Source: Lachnospiraceae bacterium XBB1006
GTDB taxonomy: Bacteria; Bacillota; Clostridia; Lachnospirales; Lachnospiraceae
DNA: 64,000 bases
NCBI GenBank assembly: GCA_900115795.1
Contig: FOXT01000006.1
Coordinates: 115,423-179,422, forward strand
Direction: 5' to 3'
The notes beneath the pieces are model-generated. The model saw only the letters and a program-made list of their open reading frames with translations. It did no database searches and was not told the DNA's origin. The position numbers and the translations under genes are program-made. This document shows, piece by piece, positions 44,933 through 52,363 of this stretch (the first letter of the stretch is position 1; each line of letters opens with the position of its first letter).

Positions 44933-44970
44933 GAAAGTCCTTTGGTGACAAACGTTGCCAAGGGACTTTC
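44933..44970 (+). terminator. Hairpin between the ATPase and ZIP genes
   Basis: GAAAGTCCTTTGG and CCAAGGGACTTTC pair over 13 bp (one G-U). No long T-run follows (TGCTTGCG), so it may be a weak terminator or an mRNA-protecting stem. Confidence 0.6.
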
Positions 44971-44973
44971 TGC

Positions 44974-45025
44974 TTGCGAATAGAAAAAAAGTGTGCTAAG
45001 ATGAAAACGGTTAGCATAGACTAAC
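44974..45025 (+). promoter_or_regulatory. Promoter and DtxR-family operator of the ZIP gene
   Basis: TTGCGA (44974-44979) and TAAGAT (44997-45002) are 17 bases apart. GTTAG-CATAGA-CTAAC (45010-45025) follows at once, covering the likely transcription start. This is the same inverted repeat as upstream of the ABC transporter genes. Confidence 0.65.
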
Positions 45026-45041
45026 TAGAAAGGGGGATTTT

Positions 45042-45812
45042 ATGTGGAAGATAATTATGATTCCATTTTTGGGAACGTCTCTTGGGGCAGCGAGTGTATT
45101 TTTTCTTAAAAAAGACATGAAGGAGGGAACCAAACGGGCACTTTCCGGGTTTACGGCAGGCGTTATGGTGGCGGCATCTTTTTTTAGCTTGCTGGCCCCG
45201 GCGGTGGAACAGGCAGAAGCAGGGTATGCGTTGCCGTTTCTTCCGGTATCGGTTGGGTTTGCCGTTGGCATGCTATTTTTGCTTTTACTGGATGTGGTCG
45301 TGCCACATATGCATTTGGATCGGTCGGAAGAAGGGGTTCAAAGTGGTCTTAGAAAGACGACAAAACTGGTGTTGGCCGTAACGTTACATAATCTTCCGGA
45401 GGGAATGGCTGTTGGAATTGTTTGTGCCGGATGGATGTATGGAGGCGACAAGATTTCCATGATGAGCGCCATGTCCCTGGCACTTGGCATTGCGATTCAG
45501 AACTTTCCAGAGGGAGCAATCGTTTCGGTGCCGCTGTTGGCAGAAAAGAAAGGGGACAAAATGCGGACGTTTCTTTACGGTGTGTTATCCGGAGCAGTAG
45601 AGCCGCTAGGAGCCCTGGGGATTCTTTTTGCTGCCGGTTTTTTTCTTCCGATGATGCCGTATTTATTAAGTTTTGCGGCGGGAGCCATGATGTATGTGGT
45701 GGTGGAAGAATTGATTCCGGAGATGGTTAGTGAAACACATTCCAATGTCGGAACCCTTAGTTTTGCGATGGGATTTATTGTAATGATGATATTGGATATG
45801 CAATTTGGGTAA
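45042..45812 (+). CDS. ZIP-family metal transporter
   Basis: A 256-residue membrane protein with eight predicted helices. The two metal-binding helices are clear: TLHNLPEGMAVGIVCAG and IQNFPEGAIVSVPLLAEKK, with the conserved HN-PEG and NFPEG motifs; a His-poor cytoplasmic loop (MHLDRSEEG) lies between helices 3 and 4. ZIP proteins bring Zn2+, Fe2+ or Mn2+ into the cytoplasm. The operator in its promoter argues for iron or manganese as the physiological signal. The ribosome site is AAGGGGG. It appears to be monocistronic or to include the small ORFs that follow. Confidence 0.9.
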   Translation: MWKIIMIPFLGTSLGAASVFFLKKDMKEGTKRALSGFTAGVMVAASFFSLLAPAVEQAEAGYALPFLPVSVGFAVGMLFLLLLDVVVPHMHLDRSEEGVQSGLRKTTKLVLAVTLHNLPEGMAVGIVCAGWMYGGDKISMMSAMSLALGIAIQNFPEGAIVSVPLLAEKKGDKMRTFLYGVLSGAVEPLGALGILFAAGFFLPMMPYLLSFAAGAMMYVVVEELIPEMVSETHSNVGTLSFAMGFIVMMILDMQFG

Positions 45813-45823
45813 AAATAAAGGGG

Positions 45824-45961
45824 ATGTCTCCCTTAGAAGTAGAAAATATGTTGCTCTGCGCCGGTGCGGAGAAGAAAATCAAACAAAAGCTAAAAGGGGA
45901 ATGGAAATATCGTAGGTTGCAGGATTACTTTGAAAAGAAGAGAGGCAAGGAGGAAAGATAG
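45824..45961 (+). CDS. Possible small basic protein (45 residues)
   Basis: A short ORF with AAAGGGG six bases before ATG, 11 bases after the ZIP stop. The product is basic and helical (AEKKIKQKLKGEWKYRRLQD). I do not recognise it. It could be a genuine small protein read from the ZIP transcript or a fragment of a decayed gene. Confidence 0.4.
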   Translation: MSPLEVENMLLCAGAEKKIKQKLKGEWKYRRLQDYFEKKRGKEER

Positions 45962-45995
45962 GAACCGCTGGTACAGACGCAAGGGGGTTAATACC

Positions 45996-46217
45996 ATGCC
46001 TGACGCATGGGAAGAGGAAGGTTTTTATATTGAGAAACTTGATCTTGAAAAAGAAATTGTGGTGTTTAAGCGCAGAGTAACAGGAAAGGCAAAGCTTGAG
46101 GTACTAAAGGTACTTCTGGAGGAAGAAATAAATGTCCATGTGAAGGAAGAAATAGAGCATTATCTTAGATGGATTGTACAGGCTAAGGGAATTGGAAAGG
46201 GCAGTCGGGGAGCATAA
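45996..46217 (+). CDS. Small hypothetical protein (73 residues)
   Basis: A 73-residue acidic-then-basic protein (MPDAWEEEGFYIEKLDLEKE, later LEVLKVLLEEEINVHVKEEI). The ATG is supported by an AAGGGGG site eight bases upstream; a longer frame starting at 45930 has no such site. It is mostly helical, with no signal peptide or membrane segment. I do not recognise a family. It is the last gene before the non-coding stretch and mosaic island, so it may be part of the old chromosomal locus. Confidence 0.45.
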   Translation: MPDAWEEEGFYIEKLDLEKEIVVFKRRVTGKAKLEVLKVLLEEEINVHVKEEIEHYLRWIVQAKGIGKGSRGA

Positions 46218-46234
46218 AAATATGAATTTAGCTA

Positions 46235-46265
46235 TTGACTTGAGGTCAACTCTATGGTGTATAGT
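46235..46265 (+). promoter_or_regulatory. Orphan MerR-type promoter (19-base spacer)
   Basis: TTGACT (46235-46240) and TATAGT (46260-46265) are separated by 19 bases, and the spacer region includes the dyad TTGA-GG-TCAA. Overlong spacers with a central dyad are the mark of MerR-family activated promoters. No MerR gene or obvious target gene follows within 250 bases. Confidence 0.5.
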
Positions 46266-46312
46266 TTTTTAAAATATAGGGTAATAGAGGGTATTTTTCA
46301 CAGTTTTTTTGT

Positions 46313-46341
46313 TTGTAAAAATATGATTTTCTCGATACACT
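46313..46341 (+). promoter_or_regulatory. Possible sigma-A promoter for the island leader
   Basis: TTGTAA (46313-46318) and TACACT (46336-46341) with a 17-base spacer, about 180 bases before the repeat-containing small ORF. Confidence 0.45.
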
Positions 46342-46522
46342 ATAGGTGTCAGAACATCATGTAACTAAGGCAAAATAGCTTTCATACCGATATATAATCT
46401 AAAGATATTGGAGACGATATTGTGTTATAGGAAGCCTTTATAAGGTGGGTAGTGATACCTTCAATACTTGAATTTTGTATAATAATATTTTTAGAAAATA
46501 TCCAGAAAAGGGGTTGACAGCT
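46342..46522 (+). other. AT-rich stretch without a gene (possible leader RNA)
   Basis: No ORF with a ribosome site is present. AAGGC near 46369 can pair with GCCTT near 46434, enclosing GATATTGGAGACGATATTG, so some RNA fold is possible. It does not fit the cyclic-di-GMP, SAM, T-box or preQ1 patterns that I can recall. Taken with the flanking small genes, 46218-46726 is the only gene-poor stretch over 300 bases in the window. Confidence 0.35.
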
Positions 46523-46594
46523 ATGTATAAATGGACTACGCTTTCAGGACAGGACAGGACAGGACAGGACAGGACAGGACAGGACAGGGGCTAA
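46523..46594 (+). CDS. Small ORF containing the pentanucleotide repeat
   Basis: A 23-codon ORF with AAAAGGGG seven to ten bases before the ATG. It reads MYKWTTLS, then repeats of GQDRT, then stops at GGC-TAA. With six or nine copies of the five-base unit instead of eight, the frame would continue through GANSALLAWNKTKYIRDG and stop at 46641-46643, one base before a strong terminator. So the sequenced copy may be the short (off) version of a 36 or 41 residue peptide. The function is unknown. Confidence 0.4.
   Translation: MYKWTTLSGQDRTGQDRTGQDRG
46546..46585 (+). repeat. Pentanucleotide tandem repeat, AGGAC x 8
   Basis: Eight perfect copies of AGGAC, inside the small ORF at 46523. A unit of five bases changes the reading frame with each gained or lost copy, so the tract could act as a slippage switch. 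Confidence 0.95.
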
Positions 46595-46643
46595 TTCTGC
46601 CCTTTTAGCATGGAATAAAACAAAATATATCAGAGATGGATAA

Positions 46644-46692
46644 CCGTCGGATTTGATGGGACAGATATGTCCTATCAAATCCGACGGTTTTT
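46644..46692 (+). terminator. Long hairpin terminator upstream of the surface-protein genes
   Basis: CCGTCGGATTTGAT pairs with ATCAAATCCGACGG; inside it GGACA pairs with TGTCC around a GATA loop (one G-U between), making about 20 bp, followed by TTTTT. It ends the small-ORF transcript 40 bases before the next gene, or regulates read-through into it. Confidence 0.9.
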
Positions 46693-46726
46693 ATCATATA
46701 AGAAATCAATACAAGGAGGAATTTAG

Positions 46727-47767
46727 ATGAATACGAAAAGAAAGAAAACAGGAAGGAGAGTGCTGAGCTTTTTGCTCACGCTGGCGATGGTCGTCGGGAT
46801 GATGCCGGGGATGAGTCTGACGGCGTATGCGGCGGACGTAGATACCACCTATACAATCACCATCCCGTCCACGCTGACGGTATCGGGCAGCGGTTGGAAC
46901 GATGCGGGCGGCATCAGCGCCACGGGTACGCTGGCCACCGGCAAGAAGCTGACCGTGACCGCAAGCTCCGCGAATAACTGGGCGCTCAAGTCCGGCGACA
47001 ATTCCGTGGGCTACACCCTGACCACGGCGGAGGGCGGCAGCCAGACCACCGATTGGGAGTTTACCGAGCTTTCCGATACCGCAGCGACCAAGACTATGGG
47101 CATCATTGTTGAGAATTACGACGACAAGCCCGCAGGCACCTATCAGGACACCGTGACCTTTACGGCGAAGGTGGAAAACGCGGGTATTCCCGTATCCAGC
47201 GTTGCAATCAACAACGCCCCAACGGAAGCCCTTTTCGTCAATTCCACGGGAACGCTCACGGCAACGGTTTTGCCCAATGACGCAACGGATAAGACCGTCA
47301 CATGGTCGAGCAGCGACCCCGACTATGTGAGTATCAATGCGGAAACAGGCGAATACACGATCATGGGTAAAAAGGGTTATGGCTCGGCTACTATCACTGC
47401 GACAGCTACCAATGGCACAGAAGATACATCTGATGATGTTACAACTACTTGCACCATCACAGGAAAGGTTCACCATACCTCACTGCAAGCCGGAGATATA
47501 ATCCGTGTAGGGGAAACGATTTATACTGGCGGTAGCTGGTATGTTGATATTAAGCCAAATACGAGCTTTGGGACTTCTGCTGGAGTAATCACATTGGTTG
47601 AAAATGAAACAAATGGTAAATTATACTATAAATTTAATCGTGGAAGTAATAACACTCAGCCAAACTGGACAAGCTTTAGAGTAACAGATAATACTGACGG
47701 ACTTTATATAGTAAGTGGTACAGGTACAAGTAGTGATAAGTTTGTATTTGCAGTCCATACGAAATAA
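46727..47767 (+). CDS. Secreted Ig-like protein, island copy 1
   Basis: A 346-residue exported protein with signal peptide (about 1-35, cleavage at AYA-AD). Residues about 36-150 form a beta-sandwich-like domain (TTYTITIPSTLTVSGSGW ... PAGTYQDTVTFTAKV), followed by a BIG2-like domain (VLPNDATDKTVTWSSSDPDY) and a unique C-terminal module (HHTSLQAGDIIRVGETIYTG ...). Its first 700 or so bases are GC-rich and the last 290 AT-rich: a 60-base line at 46861 has 41 G/C (68%), one at 47581 has 15 (25%). No anchor is visible. The N-terminal half is nearly repeated in the next gene. The start has AAGGAGGA. Confidence 0.78.
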   Translation: MNTKRKKTGRRVLSFLLTLAMVVGMMPGMSLTAYAADVDTTYTITIPSTLTVSGSGWNDAGGISATGTLATGKKLTVTASSANNWALKSGDNSVGYTLTTAEGGSQTTDWEFTELSDTAATKTMGIIVENYDDKPAGTYQDTVTFTAKVENAGIPVSSVAINNAPTEALFVNSTGTLTATVLPNDATDKTVTWSSSDPDYVSINAETGEYTIMGKKGYGSATITATATNGTEDTSDDVTTTCTITGKVHHTSLQAGDIIRVGETIYTGGSWYVDIKPNTSFGTSAGVITLVENETNGKLYYKFNRGSNNTQPNWTSFRVTDNTDGLYIVSGTGTSSDKFVFAVHTK

Positions 47768-48220
47768 CACCATCTTATGAAGGAGGTCACACTATGAAAC
47801 TGAAAAAACTTGCATCCCTCGCTCTTGCGGGCGCACTCACGCTGGGACTGCTCCCGGCGCTCTCGTCCCCTGCGCTGGCGGCGGACGCAGATACCACCTA
47901 TACCCTCACCATACCGTCCACGCTGACGGTATCGGGCAGCGGCTGGAACGCCACGGACGGCATCAGCGCCACGGGAACGCTGGAGAGCGGCAAGAAGCTG
48001 ACCGTGACCGTAAGCTCCGCGAATAGCTGGGCGCTCAAGTCCGATGACAATTCTGTCGGCTACAAGCTGGCAACCGCGTCTTCGGACACAGAGGCTACCA
48101 CCTCATGGGAGTTCACCGAACTTTCCGACACCGCAACGACCAAGCCTATGGGCATCATCGTGGAGGATTACAGCACCAAGCCCGCAGGCACCTACACCGA
48201 CACCGTGACCTTTACTGCGA
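46829..48220 (+). repeat. Pair of direct repeats of about 340 bases (46829-47168 and 47878-48220)
   Basis: The two stretches encode the same N-terminal domain in neighbouring genes and are closely similar at the DNA level, including long identical runs such as CCGTCCACGCTGACGGTATC. Flanking sequence, including the C-terminal modules, is unrelated. This indicates tandem duplication or gene conversion and makes the pair a target for recombination. Confidence 0.85.
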
Positions 48221-48708
48221 GCGTTGGAGTCGCCAAATCTGCCGCTAAAAAGCCCAACATTGCGCAGGAAGATTGCACTTTCAGTCCGTCAAACGGAACG
48301 AGCACACTCTCCAACGCCAATATCACAACCTCAATGGAATACTCCGCTGACAACGGCACAACCTGGACCGATGTGACTTCTGCCGGCTCCATCGCTTCTC
48401 TCGCAGCAGGAACCGTACAAATCCGTGTCAAGGAGACCGATGAGAAGCTGGCGAGTGAAGCTGTTTCAATCACTGTACCAGAAGTACTTCATATTAACGA
48501 GCTCGTAGGTCCGTACACTGGTGCTAAACTCACCTGTGAATACTACGCCGGAGAAACATGGCAGGCTTTGGTCGACAGATATGATTTGATTAAAGCATAT
48601 AGTGGTCATCCAGCTTTCGGCGACGATGGTTTTATCTATGACGAAAAAGGCAAATGGTTTGCGGTTACTGATCTCGTAGATAACACAAAGACATACGAAG
48701 TTCAATAA
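47794..48708 (+). CDS. Secreted Ig-like protein, island copy 2
   Basis: A 304-residue exported protein: signal peptide (about 1-29, cleavage at ALA-AD), then the same beta-sandwich domain as copy 1 (about 30-143), a segment rich in SADNGTTWTDVTSAGSIASL-type repeats, and a different C-terminal module (LHINELVGPYTGAKLTCEYY ...). The N-terminal part is GC-rich; the last 230 bases are less so. No membrane anchor or LPXTG. It starts with GAAGGAGGT, 26 bases after copy 1, and is followed directly by the lipoprotein gene. The C-terminus has a hydrophobic-tyrosine pattern that I do not recognise. Likely role: surface or secreted adhesion; inference only. Confidence 0.78.
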   Translation: MKLKKLASLALAGALTLGLLPALSSPALAADADTTYTLTIPSTLTVSGSGWNATDGISATGTLESGKKLTVTVSSANSWALKSDDNSVGYKLATASSDTEATTSWEFTELSDTATTKPMGIIVEDYSTKPAGTYTDTVTFTASVGVAKSAAKKPNIAQEDCTFSPSNGTSTLSNANITTSMEYSADNGTTWTDVTSAGSIASLAAGTVQIRVKETDEKLASEAVSITVPEVLHINELVGPYTGAKLTCEYYAGETWQALVDRYDLIKAYSGHPAFGDDGFIYDEKGKWFAVTDLVDNTKTYEVQ

Positions 48709-48729
48709 GCAGTGAAAGGTCGTGAGCCT

Positions 48730-49158
48730 ATGAACCGAAAATTGAATATCCTTGCGGTCTTTCTTATCCTTGCCCTTGCATTCCTGCTGACCGCCTGCGG
48801 CGCGGGAGGGGACAGGGTGGAGCGGTTCGCGGAGGCTGCGCCCGGCAGCGGGGAGAACATCTCCATACCGGGCTATGAGAAGTTGAGCTTCGGAGCGGGC
48901 AAGACCGCGCAGGCCGTAAACCTCAAAAACCCGGCGGAGAACGCCTGCACCTTCGTCCTTACCCTTTCGCTTACGGACGGCGAAACCCTCTGGACGGGCA
49001 AGGCGCTTTCCCCCGGCGAGGCGTTCACCCACATCACGCTTTCACGGGTGCTGGACGCGGGCGAGTACCCTGCGAAACTCCATTACGACTGCTATACCAT
49101 AGAAGATAACCAGCCGCTCAACGGAGCGGAGATTCAACTGACACTTGAAGTAAAATAA
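48730..49158 (+). CDS. Small lipoprotein of the island
   Basis: A 142-residue lipoprotein with lipobox L-T-A-C (Cys23). The mature part is a compact beta domain (VNLKNPAENACTFVLTLSLT, LDAGEYPAKLHYDCYTIEDN). It is GC-rich throughout, unlike genes before the island, and it follows copy 2 closely. The ATG at 48730 is chosen because it gives a proper signal peptide, with AAGGT nine bases before; a GTG at 48712 is open in frame. It may anchor or assist the secreted neighbours at the cell membrane. I do not recognise the family. Confidence 0.7.
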   Translation: MNRKLNILAVFLILALAFLLTACGAGGDRVERFAEAAPGSGENISIPGYEKLSFGAGKTAQAVNLKNPAENACTFVLTLSLTDGETLWTGKALSPGEAFTHITLSRVLDAGEYPAKLHYDCYTIEDNQPLNGAEIQLTLEVK

Positions 49159-49176
49159 CCAACAAGAGGTGACTAT

Positions 49177-51789
49177 ATGAGAAAAAAGAGAATTTTGAGC
49201 ATTGTCCTTACATTGGCAATGCTGGTAGGGATGTTTCCAGACATGAGCCTGACCGCCAGTGCGGCTGGCGAAACGAAGGAGATTACTCCAACGAATACAA
49301 GCGGAACCATGACCATTACGCTGACAATACCAAAAAAGAATCCCACCGCACCGACAGGCTTGACCGCCACCTATGGGCAGACGCTGGCAGACGTGACGCT
49401 TCCCACCGGTTGGACATGGGCAGATAGCACACAAAGCGTGGGAAATGTTGTTTCCCCGGCATCGACCTTTAAGGCAAACTTTGCCGGAGATGATAACTAT
49501 AACGCCGCATCCAACGTGGACGTTGCCGTGACGGTTAGCAAGGCAGCGAATCCTGCAACTGTTGCAAGTACAGCAACGGTAACAAAGGGAGGAAAAACGA
49601 TTAATCTGGCAGGTAGCGTAACATTGAACGGAGCTACGGGGGCAGTTACCTATGCCATCCCTGGCGATACAAACGGCTGTACATTGAACGGCAGTGTTCT
49701 GACTTCCGGAGATAATGCTGGTAGCGTGACGGTTAATGTCACAGTTGCGGCGGACAATAATTACAATGCGCTTGATACAAAGTCAATTAATGTAACCATC
49801 AGCGACAAGGATACACAGACAATTACAGCGTCTGATGTGACTGCCTCTTATGGTGATACCAGTAAAAAAGTTACAGCTACTACAAGCGGAAACGGTACAA
49901 TCAGCTATGCAGTGAAAAGTGGCAGCGAAGAGTACATTGATATTGATGCTGCTACCGGTGCATTAACAATTAAGAAAATTGGTACAGCAATCGTTATCAT
50001 AACAGCCGCGGAAACCGGTGAATACGCACAGGCAACCAAGGAAGTTACCGTTACCATTAACAAGGCAAGTGCAGTAGCTGCTACGGTTACTGCGAACAAC
50101 CGCACTTACGACGGAATGGATAAACCACTGGTGAATGTTACAGGAACAGCCACTGGCGGAACAATGCAGTACGTCCTTGGCTCCAATGCCACCAATGCAC
50201 CTACAGAGAACTGGTCCACAACCATCCCGACAGGCAAGGATGCTAAAACCTACTATGTCTGGTACAAAGCCGTAGGTGATGAAACGCATACGGACAGCGA
50301 AGCGAAATGTATTACCGTAACCATAAGCTCTGAAAGCAACGGCGGAAGCGGTGGAAGTAGCAGCAGCGGTGGCGGTTCGTCCACACCAAGTACACCTACA
50401 ACACCTACTGAATCTTATACCGTTCCTGTGTCAAGTGAAAACACCGTAAATGTTACAACGAATATTTCAAATGGTACTGCCGTAGTCAGTGAAATCACAC
50501 AGTCTGATATTGATAAGATAGTAGATAATGGCAACAATTCAGGTGGAGGAGATAATACCGGGGCTAGCGAGAATACATCCATTACCATTGATGTGTCACA
50601 GGCAAAGTCAGAAGTGACTTCGGTACAGCTTTCCGAGAAAACAGTGGAGAAGCTCACAGAGGCTGTAAAAGCGGATAACAACGTGGAAAGTGTAGAGATC
50701 AAGATGACGAATGCCACGATCGAGCTGGACGGTGCAGCATTGTCGGCAGTCTCTGAACAGGCAGAGGGCAGTTCCATCAAACTGGTAGTTGAGGATACAC
50801 AGACAACGAAGCTGAATGCAACCCAACAAGAGTCATTGAAACAGTTTGCTTCAGCAAAACCGTTCCAGGCATATTTTGAAAGCAATGGTAAAGAAATCCA
50901 TGATTTTAAAGGCGGCAAGGCAACGGTATCCATCAAGTTTTCACCTGAGAGTGGGCGGGATGTAAAACATTATCATATGTATTACCTGCCTGTTGCCGGG
51001 GCAATTGAACGATATGTGACAAGATATGTAGACGGGATGCTTTCATTTGTAACAACGCATTTCTCAGATTATGCGATTGTATATGACGAGACAATGGAGA
51101 ATGAGACCGGGAAAGATGATGGAACCGGCGGTGGAAGTTCTGAAACGGGTGGTGAATCTAACGGCAATACAGCGAACGGCAAGACCACATACCAGAATGC
51201 GATTTCTATCAACAAAGGATTAAAAGTATCGCAAACAGGTTCAAAGATAAACGTATCATGGGGCAAGGTAAGCGGAGCGGACCGTTACGAGATCTATGCC
51301 GCATACTGCACAGATAAGTTCGGAAAGAAACCGGTAAAAATAGTCACAAAGAAAGACGTGACATCTGTAACCATCACGAAGTTAAATGGCAAGAAGCTAG
51401 TGCTTACGAAGAACTTTAAGGCCTATGTAGTAGCCTATAAGACAGTAGATGGCTCTAAGAAGAAGCTTGGAAGGACAATTACGGCACATATCGTAGGAAG
51501 AAAGAATAAGACCTACACCAATGTGAAAGCCATCAAGCTTGCAAAGAATAAGGCAACGATTAAGGTAGGAAAGACATATAAGATTAAGGCATCTGTTGTC
51601 CTTGTAGATTCCAAAAAGAAGATGCTTTCCGATAAGCATGCAGCAACCTTCCGTTATGCATCTTCCGATAAGAAGATTGCAACTGTTGATAAGAACGGAA
51701 AGGTAACAGCGAAGAAGAAAGGCACCTGCTACGTCTGGATATATGCAAAGAATGGCTATGCTAATAAAGTAAAAGTTACAGTAAAATGA
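49177..51789 (+). CDS. Large multi-domain secreted surface protein (Ig-like, fn3, BIG2)
   Basis: An 870-residue exported protein. Signal peptide at about 1-33 (TASA-AG). Residues about 45-375 hold several Ig-like or MBG-type repeats (TGLTATYGQTLADVTLPTGW; NRTYDGMDKPLVNVTGTATG). A glycine/serine/threonine linker (about 388-410) leads to a long acidic domain (STITIDVSQAKSEVTSVQLS-like; ending VTTHFSDYAIVYDE), then an fn3-like domain (ISINKGLKVSQTGSKINVSW) and a final BIG2 domain (IKVGKTYKIKASVVLVD). No sortase motif or SLH domain is visible, so its attachment is unclear. Composition is nearer to the host than copy 1 and 2, more so toward the 3' end. It lies 18 bases after the lipoprotein gene. 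Confidence 0.82.
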   Translation: MRKKRILSIVLTLAMLVGMFPDMSLTASAAGETKEITPTNTSGTMTITLTIPKKNPTAPTGLTATYGQTLADVTLPTGWTWADSTQSVGNVVSPASTFKANFAGDDNYNAASNVDVAVTVSKAANPATVASTATVTKGGKTINLAGSVTLNGATGAVTYAIPGDTNGCTLNGSVLTSGDNAGSVTVNVTVAADNNYNALDTKSINVTISDKDTQTITASDVTASYGDTSKKVTATTSGNGTISYAVKSGSEEYIDIDAATGALTIKKIGTAIVIITAAETGEYAQATKEVTVTINKASAVAATVTANNRTYDGMDKPLVNVTGTATGGTMQYVLGSNATNAPTENWSTTIPTGKDAKTYYVWYKAVGDETHTDSEAKCITVTISSESNGGSGGSSSSGGGSSTPSTPTTPTESYTVPVSSENTVNVTTNISNGTAVVSEITQSDIDKIVDNGNNSGGGDNTGASENTSITIDVSQAKSEVTSVQLSEKTVEKLTEAVKADNNVESVEIKMTNATIELDGAALSAVSEQAEGSSIKLVVEDTQTTKLNATQQESLKQFASAKPFQAYFESNGKEIHDFKGGKATVSIKFSPESGRDVKHYHMYYLPVAGAIERYVTRYVDGMLSFVTTHFSDYAIVYDETMENETGKDDGTGGGSSETGGESNGNTANGKTTYQNAISINKGLKVSQTGSKINVSWGKVSGADRYEIYAAYCTDKFGKKPVKIVTKKDVTSVTITKLNGKKLVLTKNFKAYVVAYKTVDGSKKKLGRTITAHIVGRKNKTYTNVKAIKLAKNKATIKVGKTYKIKASVVLVDSKKKMLSDKHAATFRYASSDKKIATVDKNGKVTAKKKGTCYVWIYAKNGYANKVKVTVK

Positions 51790-51822
51790 AACATGAGACC
51801 CTGTGAAAAAAGCATAGCCTGA

Positions 51823-52254
51823 AAAACAAAGAAGGATCAAGGGTTCATACAGCCCTTTACTGCAACCTTGCCTTATGCCGCATCCTATATTTTTTATGCG
51901 TCACCAAAGCTTGCGGAAGGTGAACAGAACAGCATTGCGATTTCTAATGAAACGGCAGTCAATACCATAAAGGGAACAAAGACAACCATCAAGAGCGTTA
52001 AGGCGCTAGGAAAGGCCAAGATTAAGATTACCTGGGGAAAAAACGCGTTAGCGGACGGTTATCAAATTGCATATCGCAAAAAAGGCGGCAGTTACCAATA
52101 TGTAACGGTAAATGGAAAAAAAGTGGTTTCGAAGGTTCTTACAAACCTAAAAAAGGGAAAGACCTATCAAATTAAGGTACGAGCATTCCAAAAAGAAAAT
52201 GGTAAAATGGTATATGGATCGTTTTCTAAGGTGCGCACGGTGAAATGTAAATAG
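51823..52254 (+). pseudogene. 3' remnant of a surface-protein gene with an fn3-like end
   Basis: The frame is open from 51823, after a TGA at 51820, and has no ATG and no ribosome site near its beginning; a TTG at 51868 is the only start-like codon. It encodes about 143 residues beginning KTKKDQGFIQPFTATLPYAA and ending in an fn3-like domain (VKALGKAKIKITWGKNALAD). There is no signal peptide although the domain type is always exported. This is best read as the tail of a gene whose front was removed when the neighbouring sequence arrived. A real terminator follows at 52267. Confidence 0.65.
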
Positions 52255-52266
52255 GCAGAAAAAATG

Positions 52267-52307
52267 GAAGTAGTCTCAAAAAAATTGAGGCTACTTCTTG
52301 TTTTTTT
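52267..52307 (+). terminator. Terminator after the remnant gene
   Basis: GAAGTAGTCTCAA pairs with TTGAGGCTACTTC (one G-U) and is followed by TTGTTTTTTT. The T-run also forms the -35 region of the next promoter. Confidence 0.9.
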
Positions 52308-52332
52308 CACAAAGTTAGTGTAAACTAACTTT
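52298..52332 (+). promoter_or_regulatory. Promoter and DtxR-family operator of the ABC transporter operon
   Basis: TTGTTT (52298-52303) and TAAACT (52321-52326) are 17 bases apart. A perfect inverted repeat with 9-bp arms AAAGTTAGT and ACTAACTTT (52311-52332, four-base spacer) covers the -10, the best operator in the window. Confidence 0.7.
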
Positions 52333-52363
52333 AGAGAGAAAAGACAAACAAGGAGATGATACG

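Noticed and set aside
46546..46585. CRISPR array
   Set aside because: The unit is five bases with no spacers and no cas genes.
46342..46690. Cyclic-di-GMP, T-box or SAM riboswitch in the island leader
   Set aside because: None of the conserved cores that I can recall is present.
46706..47476. Long minus-strand open frame of 256 codons opposite the first island gene
   Set aside because: It is produced by the GC-rich codons of the plus-strand secreted protein; it has no ribosome site and its product resembles no family.
46727..48708. Diversity-generating retroelement with variable C-terminal ends
   Set aside because: No reverse transcriptase, template repeat or accessory gene is seen; the divergent ends look like module exchange, not adenine mutagenesis.
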